Below, piece by piece: positions 41,187 to 49,705 of a stretch of DNA of 64,000 nt (positions are counted from its first letter, which is position 1; every line of letters begins with the position of its first letter). A program made the position numbers and the translations under genes. This DNA is from MWAR01 sp035388825 (lineage in GTDB: Bacteria > Muiribacteriota > Ozemobacteria > Ozemobacterales > Ozemobacteraceae). The notes below the pieces were generated by a model, which made no database searches, was not told where the DNA came from, and saw only the letters and a list, made by a program, of their open reading frames with translations. Location of the stretch: contig DAOOQQ010000004.1 in NCBI GenBank assembly GCA_035388825.1, positions 1 to 64,000 of the forward strand, written 5' to 3'.

Positions 41187-43970
41187 ATGATCTCGACGGC
41201 TCACGGGCATTCGATGCGGGCGGGCATTCTGCTCGTCACGGTCTGTTTTCTCCTGCTCGCCGAATGGACCATCCGTGACGCCCGCCGGAAAGATGCTGAT
41301 GAGGCGGCGGTGAAGCTGGTGGAAGCGGCCCGGCGGCTGGGCGAGGCGACCGACGAACAGCGATTTTTCGTCGGCCTGGCGCAGGATCCCGAGTTCGGGC
41401 GGAAAGCGACGCTGCACCATGCCCTCGAGATCGCCCTGGGCCGGAAGGTGCCGCCCGGCACGGACGCACGGGTTTCCGGCGCGCATCTGTGGGAGTTCGA
41501 CGGCGATGGCCGGCTGCTCACGCCGGGGTATCCTGCGTCCCAGGCGGCGGATCTCGAGGCCATCTGGAACGGGGTCATCCTGAAAACCTGGCAGAATCAC
41601 CGGCAGACGATGACCGATGCCGAGAACGAGGCGATGTGGGCGGCGTTGAAAACGGCCCAGCGACTCTTTTCCCCGTTCATCGACCTTCCCGACATCTGGC
41701 ACGCCTCGACGTTCGCTCTGCGGGTCACCGACGGTGCCGGCCGGGGGCTGCGCATCGGCCTGCTGCGAAAGGACATCGAGTGGAGCCGGAATCGGGGCGG
41801 CTGGCTGGGCTGTTTCCCGACCGACGCTCTGGATCCGCTGTTCCAGGAACGCCGCATCGCGGCCGTGCTCGGCTATACCGGAATCGACTTCTGCGCGATC
41901 CAGCAAGGGGGGCGCCTGACCATCCCCCGGTCGCACCTCCTGCAGGGACGATCCTGGCGAAGTCTTGGCCTGAATCCCGATGCGGCCCGGATCCGGACGG
42001 TGCGGGAGGGGCATTTCATGGCGTTCCGTCTCCCCGCGGGGCGGACGCTCGGTATCGGCTGCAGAACAGGCTGGGCGTATGCCCTGCCCGGCTGGCTGCG
42101 CTGGGGCGCGGCTCTCGCCTGCCTGGTCTTCGCCTGGAAGGGCGGCACGTCACTGGCCATCGCCCTGACGGCCAGCCAGGATACGGGACTCGGCCTGCGG
42201 GCCCTGGTGCTCGCGATGTTCTTCCTTGCCTCTCTCGTTCCTCTCGGGGCCATCCTGGGTTTCGTGCTGGCGGCGATGACCGAGGCAGGGATTTCCGCCC
42301 GCCGGTTCTGGGGTTCCGTTCTCGAACGGCGCGTCGAGTCGGCCGACCGGAATCTGCGCAACCATGTCGAATCGATGCAGATCGAGATGGCGAGTATGTC
42401 CCGTTCCCTCGCCGCGGCTGCCGTCGAAGACGACAGGACAAGACTTCAGGAGCTGTTGAATATCGAGCAGCATGGATTCTTCGGAATCTGTTTCACGGCG
42501 GATGGAAAGGCCTGGCAGAAACAGGTTGGCCGGCATGTGACGAAACAGTTCGTCGATGGAGTCCGCAAGATCGGCAACCTCGTGTTCCTCCGGATCGTCG
42601 AAGAAGCACGAGGAGATGCTGAGGGAGTGGAGGCTTCGGGAACCCGGGCCATCCGGCTGGATGCCACGGATGTCATCGGCAACGGGCATCCCATGCTGCA
42701 CATGCTCCAGATGCCCGGCATGATTGTCCAGGGCGACTTGTATGGCCGGACTTCCCTGATCTACTGGTCCCTGTTGCGCGATCGGCCGGGGAAAACGGTC
42801 GGAGCGAGCTTCGTCAATCTGCTCATCGATGACGAGATCGTGCGGTTCGGAAAACGGCTCGCGGCGATGGCGGAGCCTGGGGATGTGATATTGCGACTGA
42901 TGTATAATTCGATGCTCTGCCCCGACAACTCCGGGAACTCGGAGGGGCTGGTCCGTCTGAGTATCGATGCGTTGCGATCCCAGGGGGACAGCGAAGGGGT
43001 GGTCGATGTCGGTGGCGTGCCGATGCTGACGGTTGCGAACCCGTCATCGATCGTTCCAGGCGCCTGCCTGTTGAGCTGGATTCCGTTCGAACGGGTCAGG
43101 ACCAGCCTGCGCCACCAGTCCTGGAGCATTCTCGGAAGCCTTCTTGCGGCGCTGGTTCCTGTGGCGGGCGTCGCCCTGATCCTGAACCGCCGGATTGCTG
43201 GGCCGATCGATGCCCTTACCCGGGCCGGGCGCCGCGTCACGGCGGGATGCGATCCCGCGCTTCTGCCGGTCGAGGGGCCGACCGAGCTGGCCGAGCTGGC
43301 TGCATCGTTCAACGAGATGGCGGAAGGATTGCGCCAGCGCGAGCGGATGCGGCGGTATCTGTCGTCAGCCGCATGGGAGGCTGCATTCGGGGGGCGTTCC
43401 GCCGACCGGATCACCGTCGCCGTGCTTTCGAGCGATATCCGAGGCTTCACGAGTCTTTCCGAACGGTATGCGGCGGGCGAGATCGTGGCGATGCTCAACG
43501 ACTACTTCACCTGCATGGAACGGGTCATCCGACGGCACGGCGGGGATGTCGACCGGTTCGTCGGGGATGCCGTGACCGCGGTGTTTCGCCCCGCCCCGGG
43601 CGAGGTGGAAGCGGAGGGGTGCCGTCGCGCCCTGCGGGCCGCAGCCGAGATGCGCGCGGCTCTCGCCGGTTTCAATGCGGCCCGTGCGGCGGCAGGGTGG
43701 TTCACGATCGAGAATGGCATCGGGATCGACGTCGGCCCGGCCGTCTGCGGACTGGTCGGCGCGGCCGATGGCCGGCGCGACGTGACGGTCGTGGGGCCCG
43801 TCGTCGCGAGAGCCGCCGAGTGCGAGGCGGCGAGCCGGTTCGGCACGGCCACCCGGATCGTGGCGACGGAGAGGGTGGTCCGGATCATGGGGCCGGAGTT
43901 TCGCTGGCACCGCCTGAGCCTTCCCGGCTCCCCCGCGGGTGCCTGTCACGAATGGGAGGGTCCCGCTTGA
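41187..43970 (+). CDS. receptor-type class III cyclase 1, C1-like (lacks transition-state Asn/Arg)
   Basis: A 927-residue membrane protein. TM1 (about 10-26), a periplasmic region of about 275 residues, TM2-TM3 (302-358), a second periplasmic region, TM4 (644-666), HAMP (666-725) and a C-terminal class III cyclase domain. Both metal aspartates are present (D750 in SSDIRGF, D794 in FVGDAV). However, the adenine-selecting lysine is R790, the transition-state asparagine is A874 and the arginine is E878 (sequence TVVGPVVARAAECE). A homodimer should be inactive. It could supply the metal-binding half of a mixed active site, like mammalian C1. The second cyclase gene starts inside its stop codon (TTGA). 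Confidence 0.88.
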   Translation: MISTAHGHSMRAGILLVTVCFLLLAEWTIRDARRKDADEAAVKLVEAARRLGEATDEQRFFVGLAQDPEFGRKATLHHALEIALGRKVPPGTDARVSGAHLWEFDGDGRLLTPGYPASQAADLEAIWNGVILKTWQNHRQTMTDAENEAMWAALKTAQRLFSPFIDLPDIWHASTFALRVTDGAGRGLRIGLLRKDIEWSRNRGGWLGCFPTDALDPLFQERRIAAVLGYTGIDFCAIQQGGRLTIPRSHLLQGRSWRSLGLNPDAARIRTVREGHFMAFRLPAGRTLGIGCRTGWAYALPGWLRWGAALACLVFAWKGGTSLAIALTASQDTGLGLRALVLAMFFLASLVPLGAILGFVLAAMTEAGISARRFWGSVLERRVESADRNLRNHVESMQIEMASMSRSLAAAAVEDDRTRLQELLNIEQHGFFGICFTADGKAWQKQVGRHVTKQFVDGVRKIGNLVFLRIVEEARGDAEGVEASGTRAIRLDATDVIGNGHPMLHMLQMPGMIVQGDLYGRTSLIYWSLLRDRPGKTVGASFVNLLIDDEIVRFGKRLAAMAEPGDVILRLMYNSMLCPDNSGNSEGLVRLSIDALRSQGDSEGVVDVGGVPMLTVANPSSIVPGACLLSWIPFERVRTSLRHQSWSILGSLLAALVPVAGVALILNRRIAGPIDALTRAGRRVTAGCDPALLPVEGPTELAELAASFNEMAEGLRQRERMRRYLSSAAWEAAFGGRSADRITVAVLSSDIRGFTSLSERYAAGEIVAMLNDYFTCMERVIRRHGGDVDRFVGDAVTAVFRPAPGEVEAEGCRRALRAAAEMRAALAGFNAARAAAGWFTIENGIGIDVGPAVCGLVGAADGRRDVTVVGPVVARAAECEAASRFGTATRIVATERVVRIMGPEFRWHRLSLPGSPAGACHEWEGPA

Positions 43971-46819
43971 AGACGAACCGGCTGCGGGTGCTCCTCGCGT
44001 TCATGGCGATGCTGCCGGTATTCGTCATGATCGGCTGGCTTTTGCTGCACCGGGAGGAAGCCCGTATCCGCGACCTGGAGGATGCCCGGCAGATCCTGGG
44101 CATGCTCCTCGACCGCATCGAGACGACGATCGAGCCGACGGCCCCCCTGACCTCGGTTCTTACCGAGGAGCTCCGCACGGCACCGCCGAACGACGCGGCC
44201 GCCTTCGAGAAGCGGCTGCGTCAGGCCCTTTCCCAGGTGGTGCCGGATGCCTGGAACCCCTCCGTGGTGCGGATCAACGTGTTCGATCACGACGTGAAGC
44301 CCCTTTTGTGGCCCCGTGACGAGGATCTCGAAACGACGTGCGTGATCTGGCGGGGGATCATGGAGGAAAAGCGACGCAATGCCGGCCGCGAGGGGTTGTC
44401 GGAGGGCCGGGCGATCATCGCGAACGCGAATGCCGCCCTGAAACACTGGGTTGCGGCGGGAACGACGCTGGTCGATCTGACGGCCGCCCCGTTTTTCGGG
44501 CCGGTCATCCAGAGCGCCTCCCAGACGCCTCTCGCCCTCGCCGTCTTCCGGCACAACCCCGATCCCGAAAAACATGACCCGGTGTTCGGCGTCGTCATCC
44601 GAATCCCCCTGGAGGCCATCCCGCCGGCCTCGTATCACGCATGGCTGGCCGCCGCCCGACTGTCGGGGGAGGAGGCTGCGGGGCTGGGGATTCTGTCATC
44701 CGACGGCAGCCGCTGGCTCGTGCGGGCCGGGCAGCTTCCGGATGAGGTTCTGGCCCGGCCTCCCGATGCGGTGGATCGCGTCGTTCGCGTGCCGGGCGGC
44801 TTCGTCACGGCGCGGCCGCTTCCCGCACATGCGGCGGGAACGTTGATATTATATCGAAAAGAATCATTCGGCCTGTTCCGGAACCCCCTCGGCCTGGCGG
44901 GGTTGGGAGCTCTGATTATGGCCGCGGCGGGCTGCGCCTGGCTGCTCGCCGGAATCCTGTCCGGCATCGGCACCGGGTCGCTGCGGCGGCGCATCGCCCT
45001 CGCGTTCCTGTTCGCCGGGATCGTGCCGATCGGTTTCTCGGGCATCCAGGGCGGCATGCGGGTTCTCAGCTTCGACGCGGTGAAACGGGTCGAGTGGGAG
45101 ACCGAGGCGGCGCGGACCATGACCTTCCTCGACCGCGGATTCCGGGACGTGCTCGAGCGGTATCAGGAGCGTTTCGCCCGCATGATCCAAGGGATCGCGC
45201 GGGATCGCGACGGAGACATCGGCGAGGTTTCCGGACGTCTTGCCAGTTTCACCGAAGCCGTCGCCATCGAGATGCGTCACTCCTCTCCAGGGGGGCGGCG
45301 GGAGTGTCGGGCCCGGACGACGGATGATCAGGGCGAGCGCCGGCTGATCATCACCTCGCCGGTCATCGCGAAAATCATGAAGGATGTGTTCCTCGAGATG
45401 CGCGCCGCCGCCGGCAAGGCCGACGGACCGTCGGCGCCCGGCGCGAAGGAGCGACTGGCCCTGCCCGTTCACGAGATGATCGGCGACGCCGTTCCCCTCA
45501 AGGAGTTGTTCGGCCGGCTCGGACACATCACCTATGTCATGTTGACGACCAAGACCGCCCTCCTGTTCTGCCAGACCTACCGGGTCGACGGGGACTCCCT
45601 CGGCGGGCTGTTCGTGGGCGGCACGACCATGGGAGACGATTCGGCTGAATATATAGATGATTATATATCAACGGTGACGGCGAAGAACAGGCCGTGGGGC
45701 TTGTTCCGCATCAACCGGGCCGTCGTCAACCCCGAACTGCCGTCCATCCCCCGGGATTTCCTCCGGCTCACGGTTCGAACGCAGCAGACGGGCTCCCCGT
45801 GCAGCGATCGTGTCGAGTTCCATGACGGCCCGCATCTCGTGCTGACGAGCCGGCCGAGCTATCTCCAGCTCGGCGTCCTGGCAGCCCGGATGCCTCTCGC
45901 CCACCAGAGCCGCGAACGGGGCCGGCTGACCGCTTTGGCCGCCGGCGGCCTGCTGCTGGCGTTTGGTCTGGCGATCGGCGTGGCCGTGGTTCTCTCCCGC
46001 AGGCTGCTCGGGCCGATCCGGATGCTGCAGAAGGCGGCCGTCGAGATCGGGGAAGGCGCGCTCGACGTCCGCCTTTCGACCGACGGCCGGGACGAGCTGG
46101 CCGCGCTGGGCACCTCGTTCGGGGCGATGGCCGAAGGCCTCCGGCAGCGCGAACGGATGCGGCGATTTCTCTCCGAATCGGCCTGGCAGGGAACCGCCGC
46201 CGCGCAGGGGGCCGGCAGGGGGAAGGGAGCCTTCATCGAGGCCGCTGTGCTCTGTTCGGACATCCGGGGGTTCACCACGTTGTCGGAACGCGAAGCGCCG
46301 GCCGAGGTGACGGCCATGCTCAACGAGTATTTCACCGCGATGGATGCCGTCATCCGGGAATCCGGCGGGGAGATCGACAAGCTGATCGGGGATGCGATCC
46401 AGGCCGTGTTCAGACCGCTGGATGGGGCTGCCCACCCGGCAATCCGGGCCGTCGAAGCCGGTCTGGAAATGCGCCGCGCGCTTGCCCGGCTGAACGAAAC
46501 ACGAAAACGCCGCGGCGCCTTTCCCGTCGAAAACGGGGTCGGCATCCATTTCGGGAAGATGATTTCGGGAAGCGTCGGAGCCGCCGGCGGCCGCCAGGAT
46601 TTCACCGTGATCGGCCCCGCCGTCGGATTCGCCGCCAGGCTCGAAGCGGCGAGCAAGGATGGAACGCAGACGAAAGTCATGGTGTCGGGGCGTGTCGCGG
46701 AAATCGTCGGAGAGCGGTTCGCCGTGGTCGAGAGGCCGTCGGCCGACGCGGCGCAGGAACGGGTCTATGAGATCCTCCGCGATCGGCGAAACGCGTATAA
46801 TGGCCACGACCATGACTGA
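43967..46819 (+). CDS. receptor-type class III cyclase 2, C1-like (lacks transition-state Asn)
   Basis: A 950-residue protein with the same layout: TM1 (6-28), periplasmic domain, TM2-TM3 (310-364), periplasmic domain, TM4 (651-675), HAMP and cyclase. Metal aspartates D765 (CSDIRGF) and D809 (LIGDAI), K805, T880 and R891 are kept, but the catalytic asparagine is G887 (FTVIGPAVGFAARLE). The start is TTG at 43967-43969, overlapping the previous TGA as TTGA, with GGGAGGG 6 bases upstream; a longer in-frame reading exists upstream but is antisense-quality sequence over cyclase 1. It is probably weak or inactive alone and a candidate partner of cyclase 3. An AT-rich codon run occurs at 45646-45672. 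Confidence 0.87.
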   Translation: MKTNRLRVLLAFMAMLPVFVMIGWLLLHREEARIRDLEDARQILGMLLDRIETTIEPTAPLTSVLTEELRTAPPNDAAAFEKRLRQALSQVVPDAWNPSVVRINVFDHDVKPLLWPRDEDLETTCVIWRGIMEEKRRNAGREGLSEGRAIIANANAALKHWVAAGTTLVDLTAAPFFGPVIQSASQTPLALAVFRHNPDPEKHDPVFGVVIRIPLEAIPPASYHAWLAAARLSGEEAAGLGILSSDGSRWLVRAGQLPDEVLARPPDAVDRVVRVPGGFVTARPLPAHAAGTLILYRKESFGLFRNPLGLAGLGALIMAAAGCAWLLAGILSGIGTGSLRRRIALAFLFAGIVPIGFSGIQGGMRVLSFDAVKRVEWETEAARTMTFLDRGFRDVLERYQERFARMIQGIARDRDGDIGEVSGRLASFTEAVAIEMRHSSPGGRRECRARTTDDQGERRLIITSPVIAKIMKDVFLEMRAAAGKADGPSAPGAKERLALPVHEMIGDAVPLKELFGRLGHITYVMLTTKTALLFCQTYRVDGDSLGGLFVGGTTMGDDSAEYIDDYISTVTAKNRPWGLFRINRAVVNPELPSIPRDFLRLTVRTQQTGSPCSDRVEFHDGPHLVLTSRPSYLQLGVLAARMPLAHQSRERGRLTALAAGGLLLAFGLAIGVAVVLSRRLLGPIRMLQKAAVEIGEGALDVRLSTDGRDELAALGTSFGAMAEGLRQRERMRRFLSESAWQGTAAAQGAGRGKGAFIEAAVLCSDIRGFTTLSEREAPAEVTAMLNEYFTAMDAVIRESGGEIDKLIGDAIQAVFRPLDGAAHPAIRAVEAGLEMRRALARLNETRKRRGAFPVENGVGIHFGKMISGSVGAAGGRQDFTVIGPAVGFAARLEAASKDGTQTKVMVSGRVAEIVGERFAVVERPSADAAQERVYEILRDRRNAYNGHDHD

Positions 46820-49619
46820 CATGACCGCAACCGTTCCGACCCGGAAGCGACCCGGCCTGTTTCTCGCCTGTGTTCTGCTCGTTCTCGCCGCTCTGTTCGT
46901 GTTTCGCGGCGCGTTCAACCTGTATCTCGAGCGTTCGATCGGCGAATCCCGGGACGATATGTCCGTCGCCCTCACCTCGACCGTGCTCGACATCGCCGAG
47001 CGGTTCAACCGCGTGCGCTGGATGCGGCAGCGCGCCGAACCGTTGTTGCGAGCCGCGCAGAGGCGCACCTGGAACGCCCGTACCGCCACGGCTGCCGGAA
47101 AAGCCCTGCATCGCCTCTTCCCCGCTGCCGACGTGTTCGCTTTCGACGCCGCCGGGCGGCTGGCCTGGCAATCCGGCAACGAGCCGTCCCGGACGCGAGA
47201 GATGCTGTGGGCCGAGCTTTCGGCGCTCGCAGCATCCGACGCTTCCCAGGCCGACACGTCCGGTGCGGCCCGGTCGGATCGCGCCCAGCGCATCTGCCGC
47301 AGTCTTTACGGAGCCTTCACCGCGCCCGCCGACCTGGCCGGCATCGACGGGCTGCCCCAGTATTTCCTCGACCGATACCGCCTGCGCCTGTCCTGGGTCG
47401 TGCCGGCAGAGACGGGCCCGGCCGCCGGTCTCTGGCTGATCGTCGATCCCCAGCGTCTTCCCTCGCGCATCATCGCGCGCGACTCGATCTTCCGCCTTGC
47501 GTTCCGGCCGGATCAGGCCCTCGTTCTCCGGAAAACCCCGGCCGGTCTTCGGAAAGAGGCCCAGACCGGCGATCTGCAGCCGCCCGAGCAGGTTCTGTCG
47601 CGGCTGCTCTGGAACCAGACCGAGATCGAGACCCCGGACGGCCTCTGGATGGCCCGCTACATTCCCCATGAGAACGGCCGCTACGCCCTCGTCGGCCTTT
47701 CCCGGGAACGGCTCGACGGGAGGCTGGCTGCCTGGGCCGACAGGATCCGAGCCGCCGTGCTCCTTGCCGCTCTCGCCCTCATCGGCCTCGGCTGGCGCGT
47801 CTGGATGCGGAATGAGCCCCTGGCCCTTTCGCTGCGGGCTCAGGTGGTCATCCTGTTCCTCATCACGGCCGTTCTGCCCGTCGTCATGCTGTGCGGATTC
47901 GGCCTGGAGCGGTCCAGTGAAACGGCCCGCCTCGAGCGGAGCCGCTGGGAAAGCCTGCTCCGGGGAACCCTGACGGCCGTCGACACCTCGTATCGCGAGT
48001 TCCGCGAACAGCGCCGCCGGGAAGGCGAGACGTTCGAGCGCGCGCTCGTCGAAACCATCGCGGCGAAAGGCTCGGTCGAGGCAGGTCTGGCCTCGTTCTC
48101 GGCCGGATTGCGCCGGTATGATCTGTTCGTCATCACGGCCGACGGCGCCGAAACGCGCCGCGGAAGCGGCATTCCCTCGATTCACAAAGGGGGGGATTAT
48201 CCCGTGATGCTGCGCCTGCTGCTCGCCCGCATGCTCGAAGTGCAAGGGAAGCCCGTGCCCGCCGCTCTGGTCCGGACGCAGCCGCTGATCCAGGGTGAGG
48301 ATCTCGAGCGAGCCCTGACGAATGCCGCCCGGACCAACGGCGCGTTCAACCGGATACGCATCGGCAAACGCAACATGGTCTCCCGGTATGCCTACCTCCG
48401 GGATGCCGCGGGCGAGATGCGCGGCCTGATCGGCTACGCTTTCGATGAGACCGAGTTCGCCAGAGAGTTCGTCGACCGGATCATCGCCCGCTCGACCGCC
48501 GGAGAATACGGCGCCGTCCGGATCGCGGCGCTCGGCAACGACGGCCGGCTGCACCCCTCGGGGATGAAGCGCGACGCGGACATCATCGACCTGTTCCATC
48601 GTGTCCAGTCGTTCCGGGCGCATGAAACGGCGGTGTGCACCATGGATGGCGGCCAGGCGCTCGTTACCGGCTTTTTCCCCGAGCAGCTCGGCGGGTATCT
48701 GCTGATGGGGTGGATCGACGCGGCGCTGCTCGGGGAAGGCCGCCGGACGATCCTCCAGTTCCTGGCCTTGATGCTGGCCTGGAGCTTGATCTGGATGGTC
48801 GGTTGCGCGATGTTTCTGTCGCGGCGCCTGGTCGATCAGGTCGGGGCGCTGACGGTGTTCGTCGGCGAGATCGCGCGCGGTGACTACGATGCCAGAACCC
48901 CCGTGACCTCTGACGACGAGCTGGGCCGGCTTGCCGTCACGTTCAACGAGATGGCCGAAAAACTGGGCCACCGCGAGCGCATGCGCCACCTGGTTTCCGA
49001 CCAGGTCTGGGACGAAGTGCGCAGAGATGACACGACGGGCATCGAGCTTGGCGGCGAGCGGCGCGAGGTGGCGATCCTTTTCTCGCATCTGCACGGGTTC
49101 GACCGGCTTCTCGAGTCGGGCACGCCCGAGGCCGTCATCGACCTCCTCAACGGGTATTTCTCGCGGCTCGATCCCGAGATCCGCCGGCACGGGGGAAGCA
49201 TCGACAAGCTGATCGGCGACGCGATCATGGCCGTCTTCTTCGCGGCCGCCGACGCCCCGCACCCTGCGCAACGGGCGGTGGATGCCGCCGTCGCGATGAT
49301 GGAGGCCCAGGATGCCCTCAACGCGGAGCGCGTTGCGGCCGGCCAGCGGCCGTTGAGAACCGATATCGGCATCCATTTCGGCCCGGCCATCTCCGGCAAG
49401 GTCGGCTCACGGGAGGGCCGCATCGACTACACCGTCATCGGCGACTCGGTGAACACCGCCGCCCGGCTCTGCACCGCCGCTGCCAGCCGGCCCACGGCTT
49501 CGATCATCATCTCCACCGCCGTCGCGGAGCATCTGCCGGACTGTCACGCCCTCGAAGCCCTCGAGCCGATCGCCCTGAAGGGAAAGGCCGAACCGCTCCG
49601 CCTCTTCGCCGTCCGGTAG
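46800..49619 (+). CDS. receptor-type class III cyclase 3, C2-like (first metal Asp replaced by His)
   Basis: A 939-residue protein with TM1 (20-40), periplasmic domain, TM2-TM3 (316-370), periplasmic domain, TM4 (652-676), HAMP (676-735) and a cyclase domain. K803, the second metal aspartate D807, T878, N885 and R889 are intact (YTVIGDSVNTAARL), but the first metal aspartate is H763 (FSHLHGF). This is the reverse pattern to cyclases 1 and 2 and resembles a mammalian C2 half that lends the substrate- and transition-state residues. The start is uncertain: ATG 46800 or 46812, both overlapping the cyclase 2 end. A TATAAT at 46796-46801 could be an internal promoter giving a leaderless mRNA from 46812. 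Confidence 0.87.
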   Translation: MATTMTDMTATVPTRKRPGLFLACVLLVLAALFVFRGAFNLYLERSIGESRDDMSVALTSTVLDIAERFNRVRWMRQRAEPLLRAAQRRTWNARTATAAGKALHRLFPAADVFAFDAAGRLAWQSGNEPSRTREMLWAELSALAASDASQADTSGAARSDRAQRICRSLYGAFTAPADLAGIDGLPQYFLDRYRLRLSWVVPAETGPAAGLWLIVDPQRLPSRIIARDSIFRLAFRPDQALVLRKTPAGLRKEAQTGDLQPPEQVLSRLLWNQTEIETPDGLWMARYIPHENGRYALVGLSRERLDGRLAAWADRIRAAVLLAALALIGLGWRVWMRNEPLALSLRAQVVILFLITAVLPVVMLCGFGLERSSETARLERSRWESLLRGTLTAVDTSYREFREQRRREGETFERALVETIAAKGSVEAGLASFSAGLRRYDLFVITADGAETRRGSGIPSIHKGGDYPVMLRLLLARMLEVQGKPVPAALVRTQPLIQGEDLERALTNAARTNGAFNRIRIGKRNMVSRYAYLRDAAGEMRGLIGYAFDETEFAREFVDRIIARSTAGEYGAVRIAALGNDGRLHPSGMKRDADIIDLFHRVQSFRAHETAVCTMDGGQALVTGFFPEQLGGYLLMGWIDAALLGEGRRTILQFLALMLAWSLIWMVGCAMFLSRRLVDQVGALTVFVGEIARGDYDARTPVTSDDELGRLAVTFNEMAEKLGHRERMRHLVSDQVWDEVRRDDTTGIELGGERREVAILFSHLHGFDRLLESGTPEAVIDLLNGYFSRLDPEIRRHGGSIDKLIGDAIMAVFFAAADAPHPAQRAVDAAVAMMEAQDALNAERVAAGQRPLRTDIGIHFGPAISGKVGSREGRIDYTVIGDSVNTAARLCTAAASRPTASIIISTAVAEHLPDCHALEALEPIALKGKAEPLRLFAVR

Positions 49620-49670
49620 ACCGCCACGCCCGCGGCTCTCACAGCACATATTTTGCATCGCAAAAAATGG

Positions 49671-49699
49671 TTGTGTTTCGAAGCCCGCCGGGCTACGAT
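49671..49699 (+). promoter_or_regulatory. promoter of the ABC1 kinase gene, leaderless-type
   Basis: TTGTGT (49671-49676) and TACGAT (49694-49699) have a 17-base spacer. The predicted transcription start coincides with the ATG at 49706. A small AT-rich palindrome (TTTTGCATCGCAAAA) just upstream could be an operator or the end of the cyclase transcript. Confidence 0.4.
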
Positions 49700-49705
49700 G
49701 GAACC

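Noticed and set aside
43247..43966. An upstream extension of cyclase 2 by 240 residues
   Set aside because: The extension overlaps the conserved catalytic domain of cyclase 1 in another frame; a TTG with GGGAGGG upstream at 43967 fits the membrane-helix start.
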